DNA of 64,000 nucleotides from Myxococcota bacterium (GTDB taxonomy: Bacteria; Myxococcota_A; UBA9160; SMWR01), in assembly GCA_022447545.1 (NCBI GenBank), contig JAKVBI010000018.1:62001-126000 (forward strand), written 5' to 3'. Every line of letters begins with the position of its first letter. Within the stretch, counting starts at the first letter, position 1. The notes under the pieces are model-generated. The model was not told the origin of the DNA and did no database searches. It saw only the letters and a program-made list of their open reading frames with translations. Positions 16,164 through 24,695 of this stretch are shown here, one piece after another. A program made the position numbers and the translations under genes.

Positions 16164-18401
16164 ATGACTCACCGCAGCGCAAAGCTTCTCCTGGCTCTCG
16201 TCTTGCTCGGGTTTTTTGGCCCGCCGTTGTTGCGCGGCGAGGTGATCTTCGCCCATGACAACGGCGTGGAGATGGGTCTAGCTCCGACGCCAGAAACTGC
16301 CGGGGGATCGAGCCGCAAGCTCTCGGACCAGAGTTCCATCTATCTGCCCACACTCCAGATCCAACTGCGGGGTAACGGGTCGGGCTGGCTCTCCACCTGG
16401 AACCCCCACGCCGAACTGGGTCGTCCTACCACCCAGGTTTCGGGGTTCAGCAAGGCCTTCGTACTGACCCACATCTTCTCCCTCTTCTCCACCGACCCGT
16501 TTACGGTCTATACCTGGCTCGCCATCGCGGCCGTCGTGCTCAGTGCGTCCTTTGCGTATGGGCTGCTTCGAGCCTTGGCGCTGCATCCGGCGGCCTGCTT
16601 GGCGGGGTCCCTGTGGTTGGGGATGGGGGTGACCGTCGTTTTCTGGCTCACCTTCGTGCTGTTGATCTGGGGGATCTGTTGGACCCTGGCGTTGCTCTGG
16701 GCCGTCACGCTCTACCTGCGCCGCCCGGGGTGGGGTTCCTGGGTCTTTGCGGCCTTCTCGGTCCACGCGCTGCTGTTGACCGCATACCCTCAGCACATCA
16801 TCTGGCAGGGCTACCTGGTGGCGGGTTACGTGGGCGTTTCGCTGGTGCGTGGTGGAGGTGGTTTTGCGCCGAGTGCCAAGCGCGCGGCCATGCTCGCCGG
16901 CGCCGCACTGGTCGGTGTGGTGAGCGTGGCTCCGGTCTATCTCGATCTGTTGATGACCACCCAGCGCTCGGCGCGGCTGCACGCCGATGCGAGCTTCTTT
17001 CTGGCCGCGCTCCCAACTCTCCACGGGGCCCGCGATCTCGCCGTCTATCTGCTCCAGGTGGTCGATCCCTTCTGGCTCGGAAACCCCATCCGCGATGCCT
17101 ACCCGACGTCCTTCGATGGTGTGTGTCTCTCTCCCATGGTGGCTGGCCTGCTGTTGCTGTCCTTCACGGGAGGGTGGCCGAGGAGGGTCTGGCCCGCTCA
17201 CCTGTTCGTGGTGGGAACCCTGGCGATGACCCTTTCGCCCGCTCTCTTCCGCATCGGGGTGGAATTTTTCGGGCTGCGGGTGTCGCGTTTCGATCCGCTG
17301 GCGGCAGCGTTGATCCCAGCCGCTGTCCTGGCTGCCTGGGCGGCGGATCAGGTGATCCGCCGCGGTGTGGGGAACCGCGGTGTGGCCATTGCCAGCGTAG
17401 GCGCACCTCTGATGATCGCGGCCATCGGCGCCGCGGTTTCCCCTCACCCCATTGACGGCGCCAATGCCGCCATGGGGGTGTCGCTGGGGGTCGGCACCGC
17501 GGCCTTTGTCTGGCTGCGTTCCCCGGCTTTGTTGGTCATCGTCGCGACGGTGGGAACCTTTCATTACGCGCTTCCCCAGCAACTTCTGCGTACTCCCGGC
17601 GAAATCCACCTGGATTCTCCCCTCGTACAGACGGTCCGACTCGCCACCCAGGGCCGGTCGCGCTTTGCACTCGTAGGAGAGAACATCCGCTCGCTTCTCC
17701 CGCCGAACCAGGAAGGGTTGCTCGGTCTTCGCAGCATCCACAGCTACAACTCTCTTTCCGCACGCCTCTATCAGAGCTGGGTCTCGGAGGTCAGCGACCG
17801 TGGAACAGCGGTGTTGGGCCGTCATTTCCGCGCGATCTCAAACCCCGATCGCCTCGGGGGTCCCGAGTTCAGCTACGCCGGAGTCGGGGCATTGCTCTCG
17901 GCGCGAGAACTTACGCCGCCCCTGGTGGGGGATCGTCTGCTTGCCGCTGGTGATGGGGGTGTCTACCGCGTGGCGCGGCCGCCGCTGCTCGACGCGCAAC
18001 TCGTGGCGTTTCGAGACCTCGACGGCCAAAGCGCCACCATCGATGGTGTACTTCACGATGCACCACGGCTTGAAAGCCACCGCAGTCTCGACCGGGACGA
18101 TCATCTGGTGTTTACGCTCACCGCCGCGCCGGAGCCGACCCTCTTGTTTGTGAGCCAGCAGTACCATCCGGACTGGGTGGCTTCGGCGGTGGGCCGTGAA
18201 ATCCCGACCGCGATCGTGAACGGCTTCTTCCAGGGGGTTTTCGTGCCCGCGGGAACTTCGCAGGTCGATCTGCGCTTCCGTCCTCTCGCCACTCTGAGCT
18301 GGCTGCCACAGCTGTTGTTCGCTGCCGCAGTGCTGGGCGGAATGATTCACTGGACGCTGGCCCGCCATCGAGGGGGGGGCCGGGGGGCTTCAGGGAGTTG
18401 A
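16164..18401 (+). CDS. YfhO-like large integral membrane protein
   Basis: 745 residues. A long periplasmic loop after helix 1 contains the WNPHAELGRPT region, then about eleven helices to residue 470, then a soluble C-terminal domain. The C-terminal segment (about 670-745) reads SQQYHPDWVA, VNGFFQGVFVPAG and a final helix, the diagnostic end of YfhO-type proteins, which help glycosylate lipoteichoic acid or other envelope polymers in Firmicutes. ATG at 16164 chosen: signal-anchor follows directly. Its last 12 bases overlap the 3' end of the convergent SGNH hydrolase gene. Confidence 0.75.
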   Translation: MTHRSAKLLLALVLLGFFGPPLLRGEVIFAHDNGVEMGLAPTPETAGGSSRKLSDQSSIYLPTLQIQLRGNGSGWLSTWNPHAELGRPTTQVSGFSKAFVLTHIFSLFSTDPFTVYTWLAIAAVVLSASFAYGLLRALALHPAACLAGSLWLGMGVTVVFWLTFVLLIWGICWTLALLWAVTLYLRRPGWGSWVFAAFSVHALLLTAYPQHIIWQGYLVAGYVGVSLVRGGGGFAPSAKRAAMLAGAALVGVVSVAPVYLDLLMTTQRSARLHADASFFLAALPTLHGARDLAVYLLQVVDPFWLGNPIRDAYPTSFDGVCLSPMVAGLLLLSFTGGWPRRVWPAHLFVVGTLAMTLSPALFRIGVEFFGLRVSRFDPLAAALIPAAVLAAWAADQVIRRGVGNRGVAIASVGAPLMIAAIGAAVSPHPIDGANAAMGVSLGVGTAAFVWLRSPALLVIVATVGTFHYALPQQLLRTPGEIHLDSPLVQTVRLATQGRSRFALVGENIRSLLPPNQEGLLGLRSIHSYNSLSARLYQSWVSEVSDRGTAVLGRHFRAISNPDRLGGPEFSYAGVGALLSARELTPPLVGDRLLAAGDGGVYRVARPPLLDAQLVAFRDLDGQSATIDGVLHDAPRLESHRSLDRDDHLVFTLTAAPEPTLLFVSQQYHPDWVASAVGREIPTAIVNGFFQGVFVPAGTSQVDLRFRPLATLSWLPQLLFAAAVLGGMIHWTLARHRGGGRGASGS

Positions 18402-19502
18402 CCCGGTGGTTGTAACGGGGAGCTCCGCTCGATTTCCGAGCAGTCCCTGGTCTTCGATCGTCTCGGACAGTGCCCGTGCGATCAATTCGTGTGCGTAGGC
18501 GTTGGGGTGGCGGTCGTCGGCCGAGAGGATCATGGATGGCAGGCTGTGGATGTCGAGGTGGGTGCGCACGTATTCGGCGAAGTCCACGACGATCAGGCCG
18601 GGAAGCGCCTCGCGCAACCACGCTCCCCGGCTCCCCGCGTGGGGGGCATCCATATGCGGCAGATTCAGCACCACGAGCTGGGCCCCGGCTCGCTCGGTGC
18701 GCCGGGCGAGTTTGCGCAGCGTGAAGAGCAGAGCCCGTTCGCGCAGCGCTTCACTGTAGGCGGGCGGGCCGCCGGACAGGCGCCGCGTGAGGCGGTGGCC
18801 CAGAGCCTCGAGACCCAGTTGAATCGTTCCCAGCAGGGTGGGGTCCTCGCGCTGCTGTCGGAGGGATTCCGAGAACGCGAAGGCCCGCCGGCTGATTTCC
18901 TCGTTGGGTTTCACGAGTTGCGGTTGCTGATCGTCACTGAAAGTCACGTGGGGGACGGGGAGGCACGGAGCCTGGAAGCTGGGTGCGCAGGGGTCGAGGT
19001 TACGGCGCAGGTGATCGGCGATCAGGCCGTAGACCACGATCCTGGGCCTCAAGTCACTCAGGTCCCGCAGCGTCGCCAGGGACGCCACGGTTCCGTAACT
19101 CGACAGGGCGGCGTTGGCGACTTCGGCATCGAGATCGCGGCCAAGATGTTCAGTGAAGGTCTGAGGGTTGGCGAAGCCGTGGCCGGCAGAGAATGAGCCG
19201 CCGATGACGAGCACGTCCACTTGCGAGGGTGCCACCTGCCCCGGGCCATTGGCCCGCAGGCCCCGGGAGTCCGTGAAGACCGTGTACGCTAGCCCCGCGG
19301 CGGGTTGCGAAATCTCGGTGCGCGCCGACGCGGGTCGGGCGAACCCCCGGGACGCATTGGGTACGACCAGAGGATCCCCACGATGCAGAGCCCCGGCTTC
19401 CAGAGCCTGCGAGCCGAGTAGCCAGCCCACGGTGGCCAGGGCGCTCACCACCGAGATTCCGCCCGCGGCGAGCATTGCGACCCAGAGGACCAGGCGCCTC
19501 AT
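18390..19502 (-). CDS. Membrane-anchored SGNH-hydrolase family protein
   Basis: 370 residues. A signal anchor (about 5-27) is followed by an SGNH/GDSL-like domain: block I is VIGGSFSAGHGFAN (Ser in GGS rather than GDS), an Asn-containing turn follows (NAALSSYG), and the Asp-His pair is in ADDRHPNAYAH near the C-terminus. This arrangement is common in acyl/acetyl esterases that trim surface polysaccharides, fitting the neighbouring GT-C and YfhO-like genes. ATG at 19502 starts at the anchor. The gene ends 12 bases inside the convergent YfhO-like gene. Confidence 0.75.
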   Translation of the reverse strand: MRRLVLWVAMLAAGGISVVSALATVGWLLGSQALEAGALHRGDPLVVPNASRGFARPASARTEISQPAAGLAYTVFTDSRGLRANGPGQVAPSQVDVLVIGGSFSAGHGFANPQTFTEHLGRDLDAEVANAALSSYGTVASLATLRDLSDLRPRIVVYGLIADHLRRNLDPCAPSFQAPCLPVPHVTFSDDQQPQLVKPNEEISRRAFAFSESLRQQREDPTLLGTIQLGLEALGHRLTRRLSGGPPAYSEALRERALLFTLRKLARRTERAGAQLVVLNLPHMDAPHAGSRGAWLREALPGLIVVDFAEYVRTHLDIHSLPSMILSADDRHPNAYAHELIARALSETIEDQGLLGNRAELPVTTTGSTP

Positions 19503-19721
19503 GCCCGATGTCCGAGGGGTGCGGGGGACGGGCCCCCGGACTTGTCCATGACACTGCTCCTCATCCGAGAAACCGCCTAAGTGTTTAACTGGAAAAGGCT
19601 TTTCAAACAAGCGGGCGGTCTGTGGCCGAGGCCTGTGCAGCGGGCTTGGCGAAATTTCCCTCGCGTGACCCGATCCGTCACGGATCTGGGCTTTCCTGAG
19701 GGAGCCCGTGGAGGAGGCCTT

Positions 19722-19994
19722 ATGCGATCGAACACCCTTTCTCGAATTTCCATGGCGAGCCCGAGCGTCGCACCCACCCCCGAGCCCAGCCTGGAACGCT
19801 GTGCGGTGTGTGGCTTCGCGGAAGTCCCCACGGACCTGGTCATCGACCACAGCCTGATGGTGCTGGCTGAGTGTCCGCGCTGTGAACACCGCTGGACGCG
19901 AGAAGGCCGGCCTCTCGTGCGTGTCGAGTTCGAACGCGTGCCCCTGGACGAGTCCCTGGGAGAGCCCAGCTACGAGTTTCGGGAAGCCTCCTGA
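19722..19994 (+). CDS. Small zinc-ribbon-like protein of unknown function
   Basis: 90 residues with two CxxC knuckles, ERCAVCGF (about 26-33) and ECPRCEHRW (about 50-58), separated by 20 residues, the spacing of a compact zinc ribbon. The rest is short and acidic. ATG has GGAGGAGG ending about five bases upstream, the best ribosome site in this part of the window. No enzyme motif is visible; it could bind nucleic acid or a protein partner. It precedes the AMIN-domain gene by 282 bases, a gap containing a stem-loop, so co-transcription is not certain. Confidence 0.7.
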   Translation: MRSNTLSRISMASPSVAPTPEPSLERCAVCGFAEVPTDLVIDHSLMVLAECPRCEHRWTREGRPLVRVEFERVPLDESLGEPSYEFREAS

Positions 19995-20024
19995 CCTTTT
20001 CTGCACCGGCTCTCTCTGATCGAC

Positions 20025-20050
20025 GGACCGTGGGTGCCGTGGTACGGTCC
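20025..20050 (+). other. Stem-loop downstream of the zinc-ribbon gene
   Basis: Perfect seven-base inverted repeat GGACCGT / ACGGTCC around a 12-base loop, 30 bases after the stop. No T tract; may act as a terminator or stabilise the transcript. The rest of the 282-base gap to the AMIN gene shows no gene. Confidence 0.35.
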
Positions 20051-20276
20051 CCGAGCCGAATCAGCCCTTCGTGGGGTGTGGGCGCTGTACTCGGTGCGTC
20101 CAGATTCGGGGTGTGGGATCGTTCGGCTGCGACCCCATGGCGTGCGCGGAGTGGGTTTGCGCCCAACCCCAAGCGTGGAACTGCAGAGCCTACCGGTGAC
20201 TCCTCGCAACAGGGGCAGCAACCGGGAAAGGGACAGAGAGGCATTTCATGGAGTTCCCGGCCTCGAGAGTCAGCCC

Positions 20277-21599
20277 ATGAGGTGGCTTCGAACACCCTGG
20301 CGGGCCCTTGGATGGACGATGATGGTGGGCGCCGGCGTGGCCCTGGCGCACGCTCAACCCGCTACGGCAGCACAAGTACGCGAGGTGCGGGTCGGCAGCC
20401 ACGATAAATACACCCGGGTCGTGTTCGAACTCGACGCTCCGGCGGGCTACAGCATCCAGAGGCGCAGCGAGACCAGTGGCGAGGAGCCCGCGATTCTCGT
20501 CACCGTTAACGCGAGCACGAAGGCCCGAAACATCCCCACCAAGAGTGACCTGCTGTCCGCAGTGATCGTCGAGGAGCGCCTGGGCTCGGCGGTGGCCGAG
20601 ATCCGCCTGAAGCGATCCGGGCTCCGCCTGAAGGAGATGATTCTCGCCAACCCCCCGCGAATCGTCCTCGATGTCATGGCGCGCGAGGCCCCAAGCCGGC
20701 CTCCCGAATCCAAGCGCAGTGAACCCATGGCGGCTCCGGTCTCCAAGCCATCGCCTTCGCCCAAGCGCGTGGCTGCGACGCCTTCTCCTCCAAAAAGGGA
20801 GCGCAAGACGCCCCGCCCGAAAGTGGCACCGATCGCGAAGCCTGCGGAGAGTGCCATGGTGGTGCTGGTCGAAGAAGAAGTGGCGGTGGTGGAACCGAAG
20901 CCGGTCACGCCTGAACCGCGCCCGGCTCGCGTGGTCCCCCGGACGGCTCCGCCCCGCGCTCCCGCTGCCACTTCAAGTGACGTTCCGGCGCCGACCCCGC
21001 CGGCCGCTCGGTCCAGTCGCACATCGTGGCTGATTGGGGTCGCTGTACTGGTGGTGGTGATCCTCGTGTGGAGGAGCATGCAACGGGGCCGCTCGGACGA
21101 GAGCGAGCCTGAACCCGCCGCGGATCGTACCTATCTCGACGACCGCTACGATCGCGAGGACCCAGCACCGGTGGCTGACAGTGACGAGGGCCTTTCGCCT
21201 TCGCTGGTGGATACAAACCCTCCCGAGCTGCCCAACACGGATGTGTTGGAACTGCGCTCGGAAGATTCCGAGCCCGGCGATACCTCAGTTGAATCGCCTT
21301 TCGCAGACCCAGGGGTCTTGGCAGACGAAGGAGTACCGGCTGCCGTGCAAGGGGAAACTGCTGGCGGCGATTTGACGGACCGGCTCGTGGAACTGGAGCG
21401 TCGCCTTTCCGAGGTGCATGCCAAGCTGGACGCCAGCCTCGATGGCACCGAGCGCGTAGAGCGCCAATTGGCGGCCCAGGGCGAGGAATTGCGGGTGCAG
21501 AGAGCCGCCATCGCCCGGACGCAGCGAGCGTTGCGGGGCCTCAACCGTTCCGAGGACGAGCATCCCACCGAGCCCGCACTTCGCGAGCCCCTGGGCTGA
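20277..21599 (+). CDS. AMIN-domain protein with internal membrane helix and coiled coil
   Basis: 440 residues. A signal-like segment (about 10-32) precedes an AMIN domain (about 33-135; VREVRVGSHDKYTRVVFEL opens it and ANPPRIVLDVM closes it), the fold that binds peptidoglycan or periplasmic partners in PilQ and AmiC. A long Pro/Lys-rich linker follows, then a second membrane helix WLIGVAVLVVVILVW (about 252-266), an acidic region, and a C-terminal coiled coil (about 370-425). If both hydrophobic segments span the membrane, the coiled coil is cytoplasmic. ATG at 20277 chosen because the signal segment follows. Likely an envelope scaffold; the specific partner is unknown. Confidence 0.72.
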   Translation: MRWLRTPWRALGWTMMVGAGVALAHAQPATAAQVREVRVGSHDKYTRVVFELDAPAGYSIQRRSETSGEEPAILVTVNASTKARNIPTKSDLLSAVIVEERLGSAVAEIRLKRSGLRLKEMILANPPRIVLDVMAREAPSRPPESKRSEPMAAPVSKPSPSPKRVAATPSPPKRERKTPRPKVAPIAKPAESAMVVLVEEEVAVVEPKPVTPEPRPARVVPRTAPPRAPAATSSDVPAPTPPAARSSRTSWLIGVAVLVVVILVWRSMQRGRSDESEPEPAADRTYLDDRYDREDPAPVADSDEGLSPSLVDTNPPELPNTDVLELRSEDSEPGDTSVESPFADPGVLADEGVPAAVQGETAGGDLTDRLVELERRLSEVHAKLDASLDGTERVERQLAAQGEELRVQRAAIARTQRALRGLNRSEDEHPTEPALREPLG

Positions 21600-21647
21600 C
21601 GCGGCCGCTCCGATGCTCGACCCCGGGGATTGCGTTGGAGCCCCCGA

Positions 21648-22529
21648 TCAACGCGGGTTCCGGCCCCCCGGTTTGCCAGCCTCCACTGCCAGGGCAAGCG
21701 CGCCCAGGGATCCCGCGTACTCTCCTTCGCGCAGCAGCACGGGTTCGAAACCGTGAAGGCGAGTGATCGCTTCGAGCAGGTTCACCAGGGATGGGGTGGC
21801 CCGAAGTGCACTGCCTCCAAACACTACGCGACTCACCCCTGCGGTGGCGGCGAGGCCGGCACAGATCAAGCCGATGTTCTCTCCCAACAAGCCCAGGAGT
21901 GCATCTGCGAGATCTTCGCGCCGGGTCGTTGGCTCGCTGTCGTTCCGTGCGAGCTTTGCAAAGGAAGCGGCGTTGAGGTCACGAGCCAACGCGATGTTGT
22001 CACCGCCTCCGATGTCTCCCACGAGCAGATCGACGTTTCGCCGATCACCGCCCAGGGCCAGGTTGCAGATTTCGTCGTAGTCGCGCGTGCCCAGCAACGC
22101 CATGCCGAGGCCGAGGAGAGTGCCGCCGCCGAGCGCCGTGCCACCGACCCTCGTCACGCTTTCGCCTTCGACTCGCAGGGCCGAGCAGCCGGTTCCAATC
22201 GACACGAGCAAATAGGGCTCTGTGGGGTCCAGACCCATGTCCTTCAACAATCCCGAGGCACCTCGCCCCCACGCTTCGAATTCCCCAATGGTTCGGGGTG
22301 CTCCTCGCAGGCGCCGGACAAGCTCTGTGGCGCCTCCCCCAGTCAGCACCAATTGAGCGGGATACTGGGAGTCAAGGGCGGCCGCCAGGGCGTCGAGCTG
22401 ATCCATGGACTCCGTGCCCAATGTGGGCGAGTCGTCGCCGTCTCGCAGCCGCGCTGTTTTGATCAACGTCGCACCCACGTCGATGCCCATGGCATGGGCG
22501 CTTTGCTTCGATCGGTCCTCTCGTTTCAC
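21648..22529 (-). CDS. coaW: Type II pantothenate kinase
   Basis: Phosphorylates pantothenate in CoA synthesis. The ASKHA-fold features are clear: GIDVGATLIKTARL at the N-terminus (phosphate 1), TGGGATEL near 60, SIGTGCSAL near 110, VGGTALGGGTLLGLG near 125-140, VGDIGGGDN near 165, and the C-terminal GEYAGSLGALAL. This is the eukaryote/staphylococcus-like CoaW group, insensitive to CoA feedback in characterised members. The GTG at 22529 is preferred because GGGAGG lies seven bases upstream. It points away from gspA across about 105 bases. Confidence 0.88.
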   Translation of the reverse strand: MKREDRSKQSAHAMGIDVGATLIKTARLRDGDDSPTLGTESMDQLDALAAALDSQYPAQLVLTGGGATELVRRLRGAPRTIGEFEAWGRGASGLLKDMGLDPTEPYLLVSIGTGCSALRVEGESVTRVGGTALGGGTLLGLGMALLGTRDYDEICNLALGGDRRNVDLLVGDIGGGDNIALARDLNAASFAKLARNDSEPTTRREDLADALLGLLGENIGLICAGLAATAGVSRVVFGGSALRATPSLVNLLEAITRLHGFEPVLLREGEYAGSLGALALAVEAGKPGGRNPR

Positions 22530-22635
22530 CGCATGGCCTCCCACCAGGGCAGAGTCGGTTTCGCACCGGGGGTCTCGGACTCAGCGGCCCGATTCCAGAG
22601 TCGCACCATGCCCAACCGGCAGTAGGATCTCGATC

Positions 22636-23724
22636 ATGTATACCTCGTTCTACGGACTGCGCGAGAAGCCCTTCTCGCTGACTCCCGATCCGAACTACCT
22701 CTTCCTCGCCGAATCCCACCGAGAAGCGTTGGCGCACATCCTGTATGGGATTGAACAGGGAGAAGGTTTCATCGCGATCACCGGCGAGGTGGGAACGGGC
22801 AAGACGACCTTGTGCCGTACGTTGCTCCAACGCCTGGAAAGTGACACAGAGGTCGCCTTCGTCTTCAACCCGACCTTGACGGGAGTTGAGTTACTGCGCG
22901 CCATCACGTTGGAGCTCGGGCTCGAAGCGGATGGAAAGGGACGCGCCGAACTCGTCGAGCAACTCAACGAATTCCTGCTCGAGACCAATCGCATTGGGCG
23001 TCGGGTGCTGCTGATCATCGACGAGGCTCAGAACCTCGCGCCCGAAACCCTGGAAGAAATACGACTGTTCTCGAACCTGGAAACACCGACCTCGAAGCTC
23101 ATTCAGATTCTATTGTTCGGTCAGCCCGAGTTGGACGAGAAGCTGGATTCCCATGAATTGCGCCAACTGCGACAACGCATCAGTGTTCGCTGGAGTCTCG
23201 GGCCACTGACCGCCTCTGAAACGGCCGACTACGTGTCACACCGGATGACCATCGCAGCCGGCTACCAGAGTGAGTTCTTCAGTGCTGCGGCACTTCGAGA
23301 GATCCACCGTCGTACGAGAGGGGTCCCGCGGTTGGTCAACGTCATCTGTGATCGAAGTCTGCTGGCGGGCTTCGCGGTGGGAAAACGTCAGGTCGACATC
23401 GATATTGTCCGTCAGGTGGGTCGCGAGATGCGGGGAGTCGATAGATCGGGGTCCGGTCGCCCCTGGCTGCGTCCCGCCGCGGTGGCCGTGCTGCTGACCG
23501 CATTGGTGGTGGGTGCGATGGCCTGGCTGGATTCCCTCGAGAGCTCCGGGATCCAGGGCCGGGCGAAAGCCCCATCGCCGTGGGATGCGAGCCTCGCACC
23601 GGTATCGGTGGGGCCTGCGATGCGAGCTCCTGATGAGGATCCCACGAAGGGGCAGGACTTGCCCCAATCGACCCCAGCGCGCGGCCTGGCCGTGTCCAAG
23701 AAAGAAAACGAGGAACCGGGATGA
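22636..23724 (+). CDS. gspA: GspA/ExeA-type AAA ATPase
   Basis: 362 residues. MYTSFYGLREKPFSLTPDP opens the ExeA/GspA family; Walker A GEVGTGKTT is at about 48-56, Walker B LLIIDEAQN at about 125-133, and a sensor segment LLFGQPEL follows. A single membrane helix (about 282-302) leads to a short periplasmic Pro-rich tail without the peptidoglycan-binding domain of longer ExeA proteins. In type II secretion GspA with GspB remodels peptidoglycan to place the secretin. The stop overlaps the gspB start as ATGA. Similar ATPases serve exosortase loci; the gspB partner favours GspA here. Confidence 0.85.
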   Translation: MYTSFYGLREKPFSLTPDPNYLFLAESHREALAHILYGIEQGEGFIAITGEVGTGKTTLCRTLLQRLESDTEVAFVFNPTLTGVELLRAITLELGLEADGKGRAELVEQLNEFLLETNRIGRRVLLIIDEAQNLAPETLEEIRLFSNLETPTSKLIQILLFGQPELDEKLDSHELRQLRQRISVRWSLGPLTASETADYVSHRMTIAAGYQSEFFSAAALREIHRRTRGVPRLVNVICDRSLLAGFAVGKRQVDIDIVRQVGREMRGVDRSGSGRPWLRPAAVAVLLTALVVGAMAWLDSLESSGIQGRAKAPSPWDASLAPVSVGPAMRAPDEDPTKGQDLPQSTPARGLAVSKKENEEPG

Positions 23725-24611
23725 GTACGATCCTCAAAGCACTCGATCGGTTGGAGCGCGAAAAACAGGCCGAACAGGCCGCGCGTTCTCTGCGAGAGGA
23801 GATCTCCACGCAGGCGCCTGCGGATGAACCCACATTTTCGCGCGTGCGAGGTATGCCTCAAGGGGTTTGGTTTGTCGCCGCGCTGCTCGCAGTGGCAGGC
23901 GTCACGTGGTTTCTGGCCTCCGCCCCATCGGTTCCGGAGCCCGCGGTCAGGCCTGCCGGCGTTGCGCCGAGCGAGCTTCCAAAGGCGGTGCTTTCACGGG
24001 TTCCGGTGCGAGGGGAACCGGTTGCGCTCAGCAGGCCACCCCGCGCCGGGCATGCGTTGCCGACGGCAAGCGAAGTGGCCCCGAAACCCATACTGCCCCC
24101 GACTGCCAAGGCAGTTGCTCCCGCGGCGCCGGTTTCGGAAACGGCAACCTCACCGGATTCACAACCGGCCGTTACGGCCTCCCCGAAACCCAGGGTTGCG
24201 GCCGCGCCCAAGCCCCAGGGATCTTCGGCTCCGGTGGTTCGTGCCAGCTCGGCGAGCGGCTCCGCCTCCTCTCCGCCAGCATCGCCGCCGCACGCCGACG
24301 CAAACCAGGAAGGGGCTACGAGTCCGGAAGAAGTCGCCAGGGCGGCTCCTTCTCCAGTGCTGCCCGCAGCGCCAGCCCCGGTGTCCGAGGCCGAACCCGC
24401 GTCGACGGCCATGATGCGCGTGTCCCGCACCGTGTGGCACCCGAGCCTGGAACGCCGACTGGCCTTCGTCTCCCTCGGAGATTCGTCTCGATCCCTGCGT
24501 GTGCGGGAAGGGGATGCGGTGGGGACTTTCGTGGTTCAGCGCATTGAGCCTTCGGGGGTCGTCTTCATCCGCGATGGAGTCGAGGTGCGGCGCGGGGTCG
24601 GCGAGCCCTGA
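23721..24611 (+). CDS. gspB: GspB-like general secretion pathway protein B
   Basis: 296 residues. MSTILKALDRLEREKQ is the conserved cytoplasmic N-terminus of GspB, followed by a membrane helix (about 48-68), a long low-complexity Ala/Pro/Ser periplasmic linker (about 70-225) and a compact C-terminal T2SSB domain (about 232-295; VSRTVWHPSLERRLAFVSL and a RVREGDAVGTF/VVQRIEPSG beta pattern). It pairs with GspA, to which it is coupled by a four-base overlap, to assist secretin insertion. No other gsp genes are in this window. Confidence 0.85.
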   Translation: MSTILKALDRLEREKQAEQAARSLREEISTQAPADEPTFSRVRGMPQGVWFVAALLAVAGVTWFLASAPSVPEPAVRPAGVAPSELPKAVLSRVPVRGEPVALSRPPRAGHALPTASEVAPKPILPPTAKAVAPAAPVSETATSPDSQPAVTASPKPRVAAAPKPQGSSAPVVRASSASGSASSPPASPPHADANQEGATSPEEVARAAPSPVLPAAPAPVSEAEPASTAMMRVSRTVWHPSLERRLAFVSLGDSSRSLRVREGDAVGTFVVQRIEPSGVVFIRDGVEVRRGVGEP

Positions 24612-24695
24612 TTTCCTCAAGGCCGACACCCCACTGAAATTCCACCGAGACCCAGCGGTTCGTGAACCCTACCGCTGGCCTTTCGACGGCGGTGG

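Noticed and set aside
16278-17825. Long minus-strand open frame opposite the YfhO-like gene
   Set aside because: Low-complexity Arg/Gln/Pro composition, no domain, no ribosome site; the plus strand encodes a coherent membrane protein.
21735-21765. T-arm-like hairpin (CACGG, GTTCGAAA, CCGTG)
   Set aside because: Loop has eight bases, no acceptor or anticodon arm around it, and it lies inside coaW; not a tRNA.
22636-23724. Exosortase-associated (XrtA-type) ATPase
   Set aside because: The fold is similar, but the coupled GspB partner and the lack of exosortase/EPS genes make GspA more likely.
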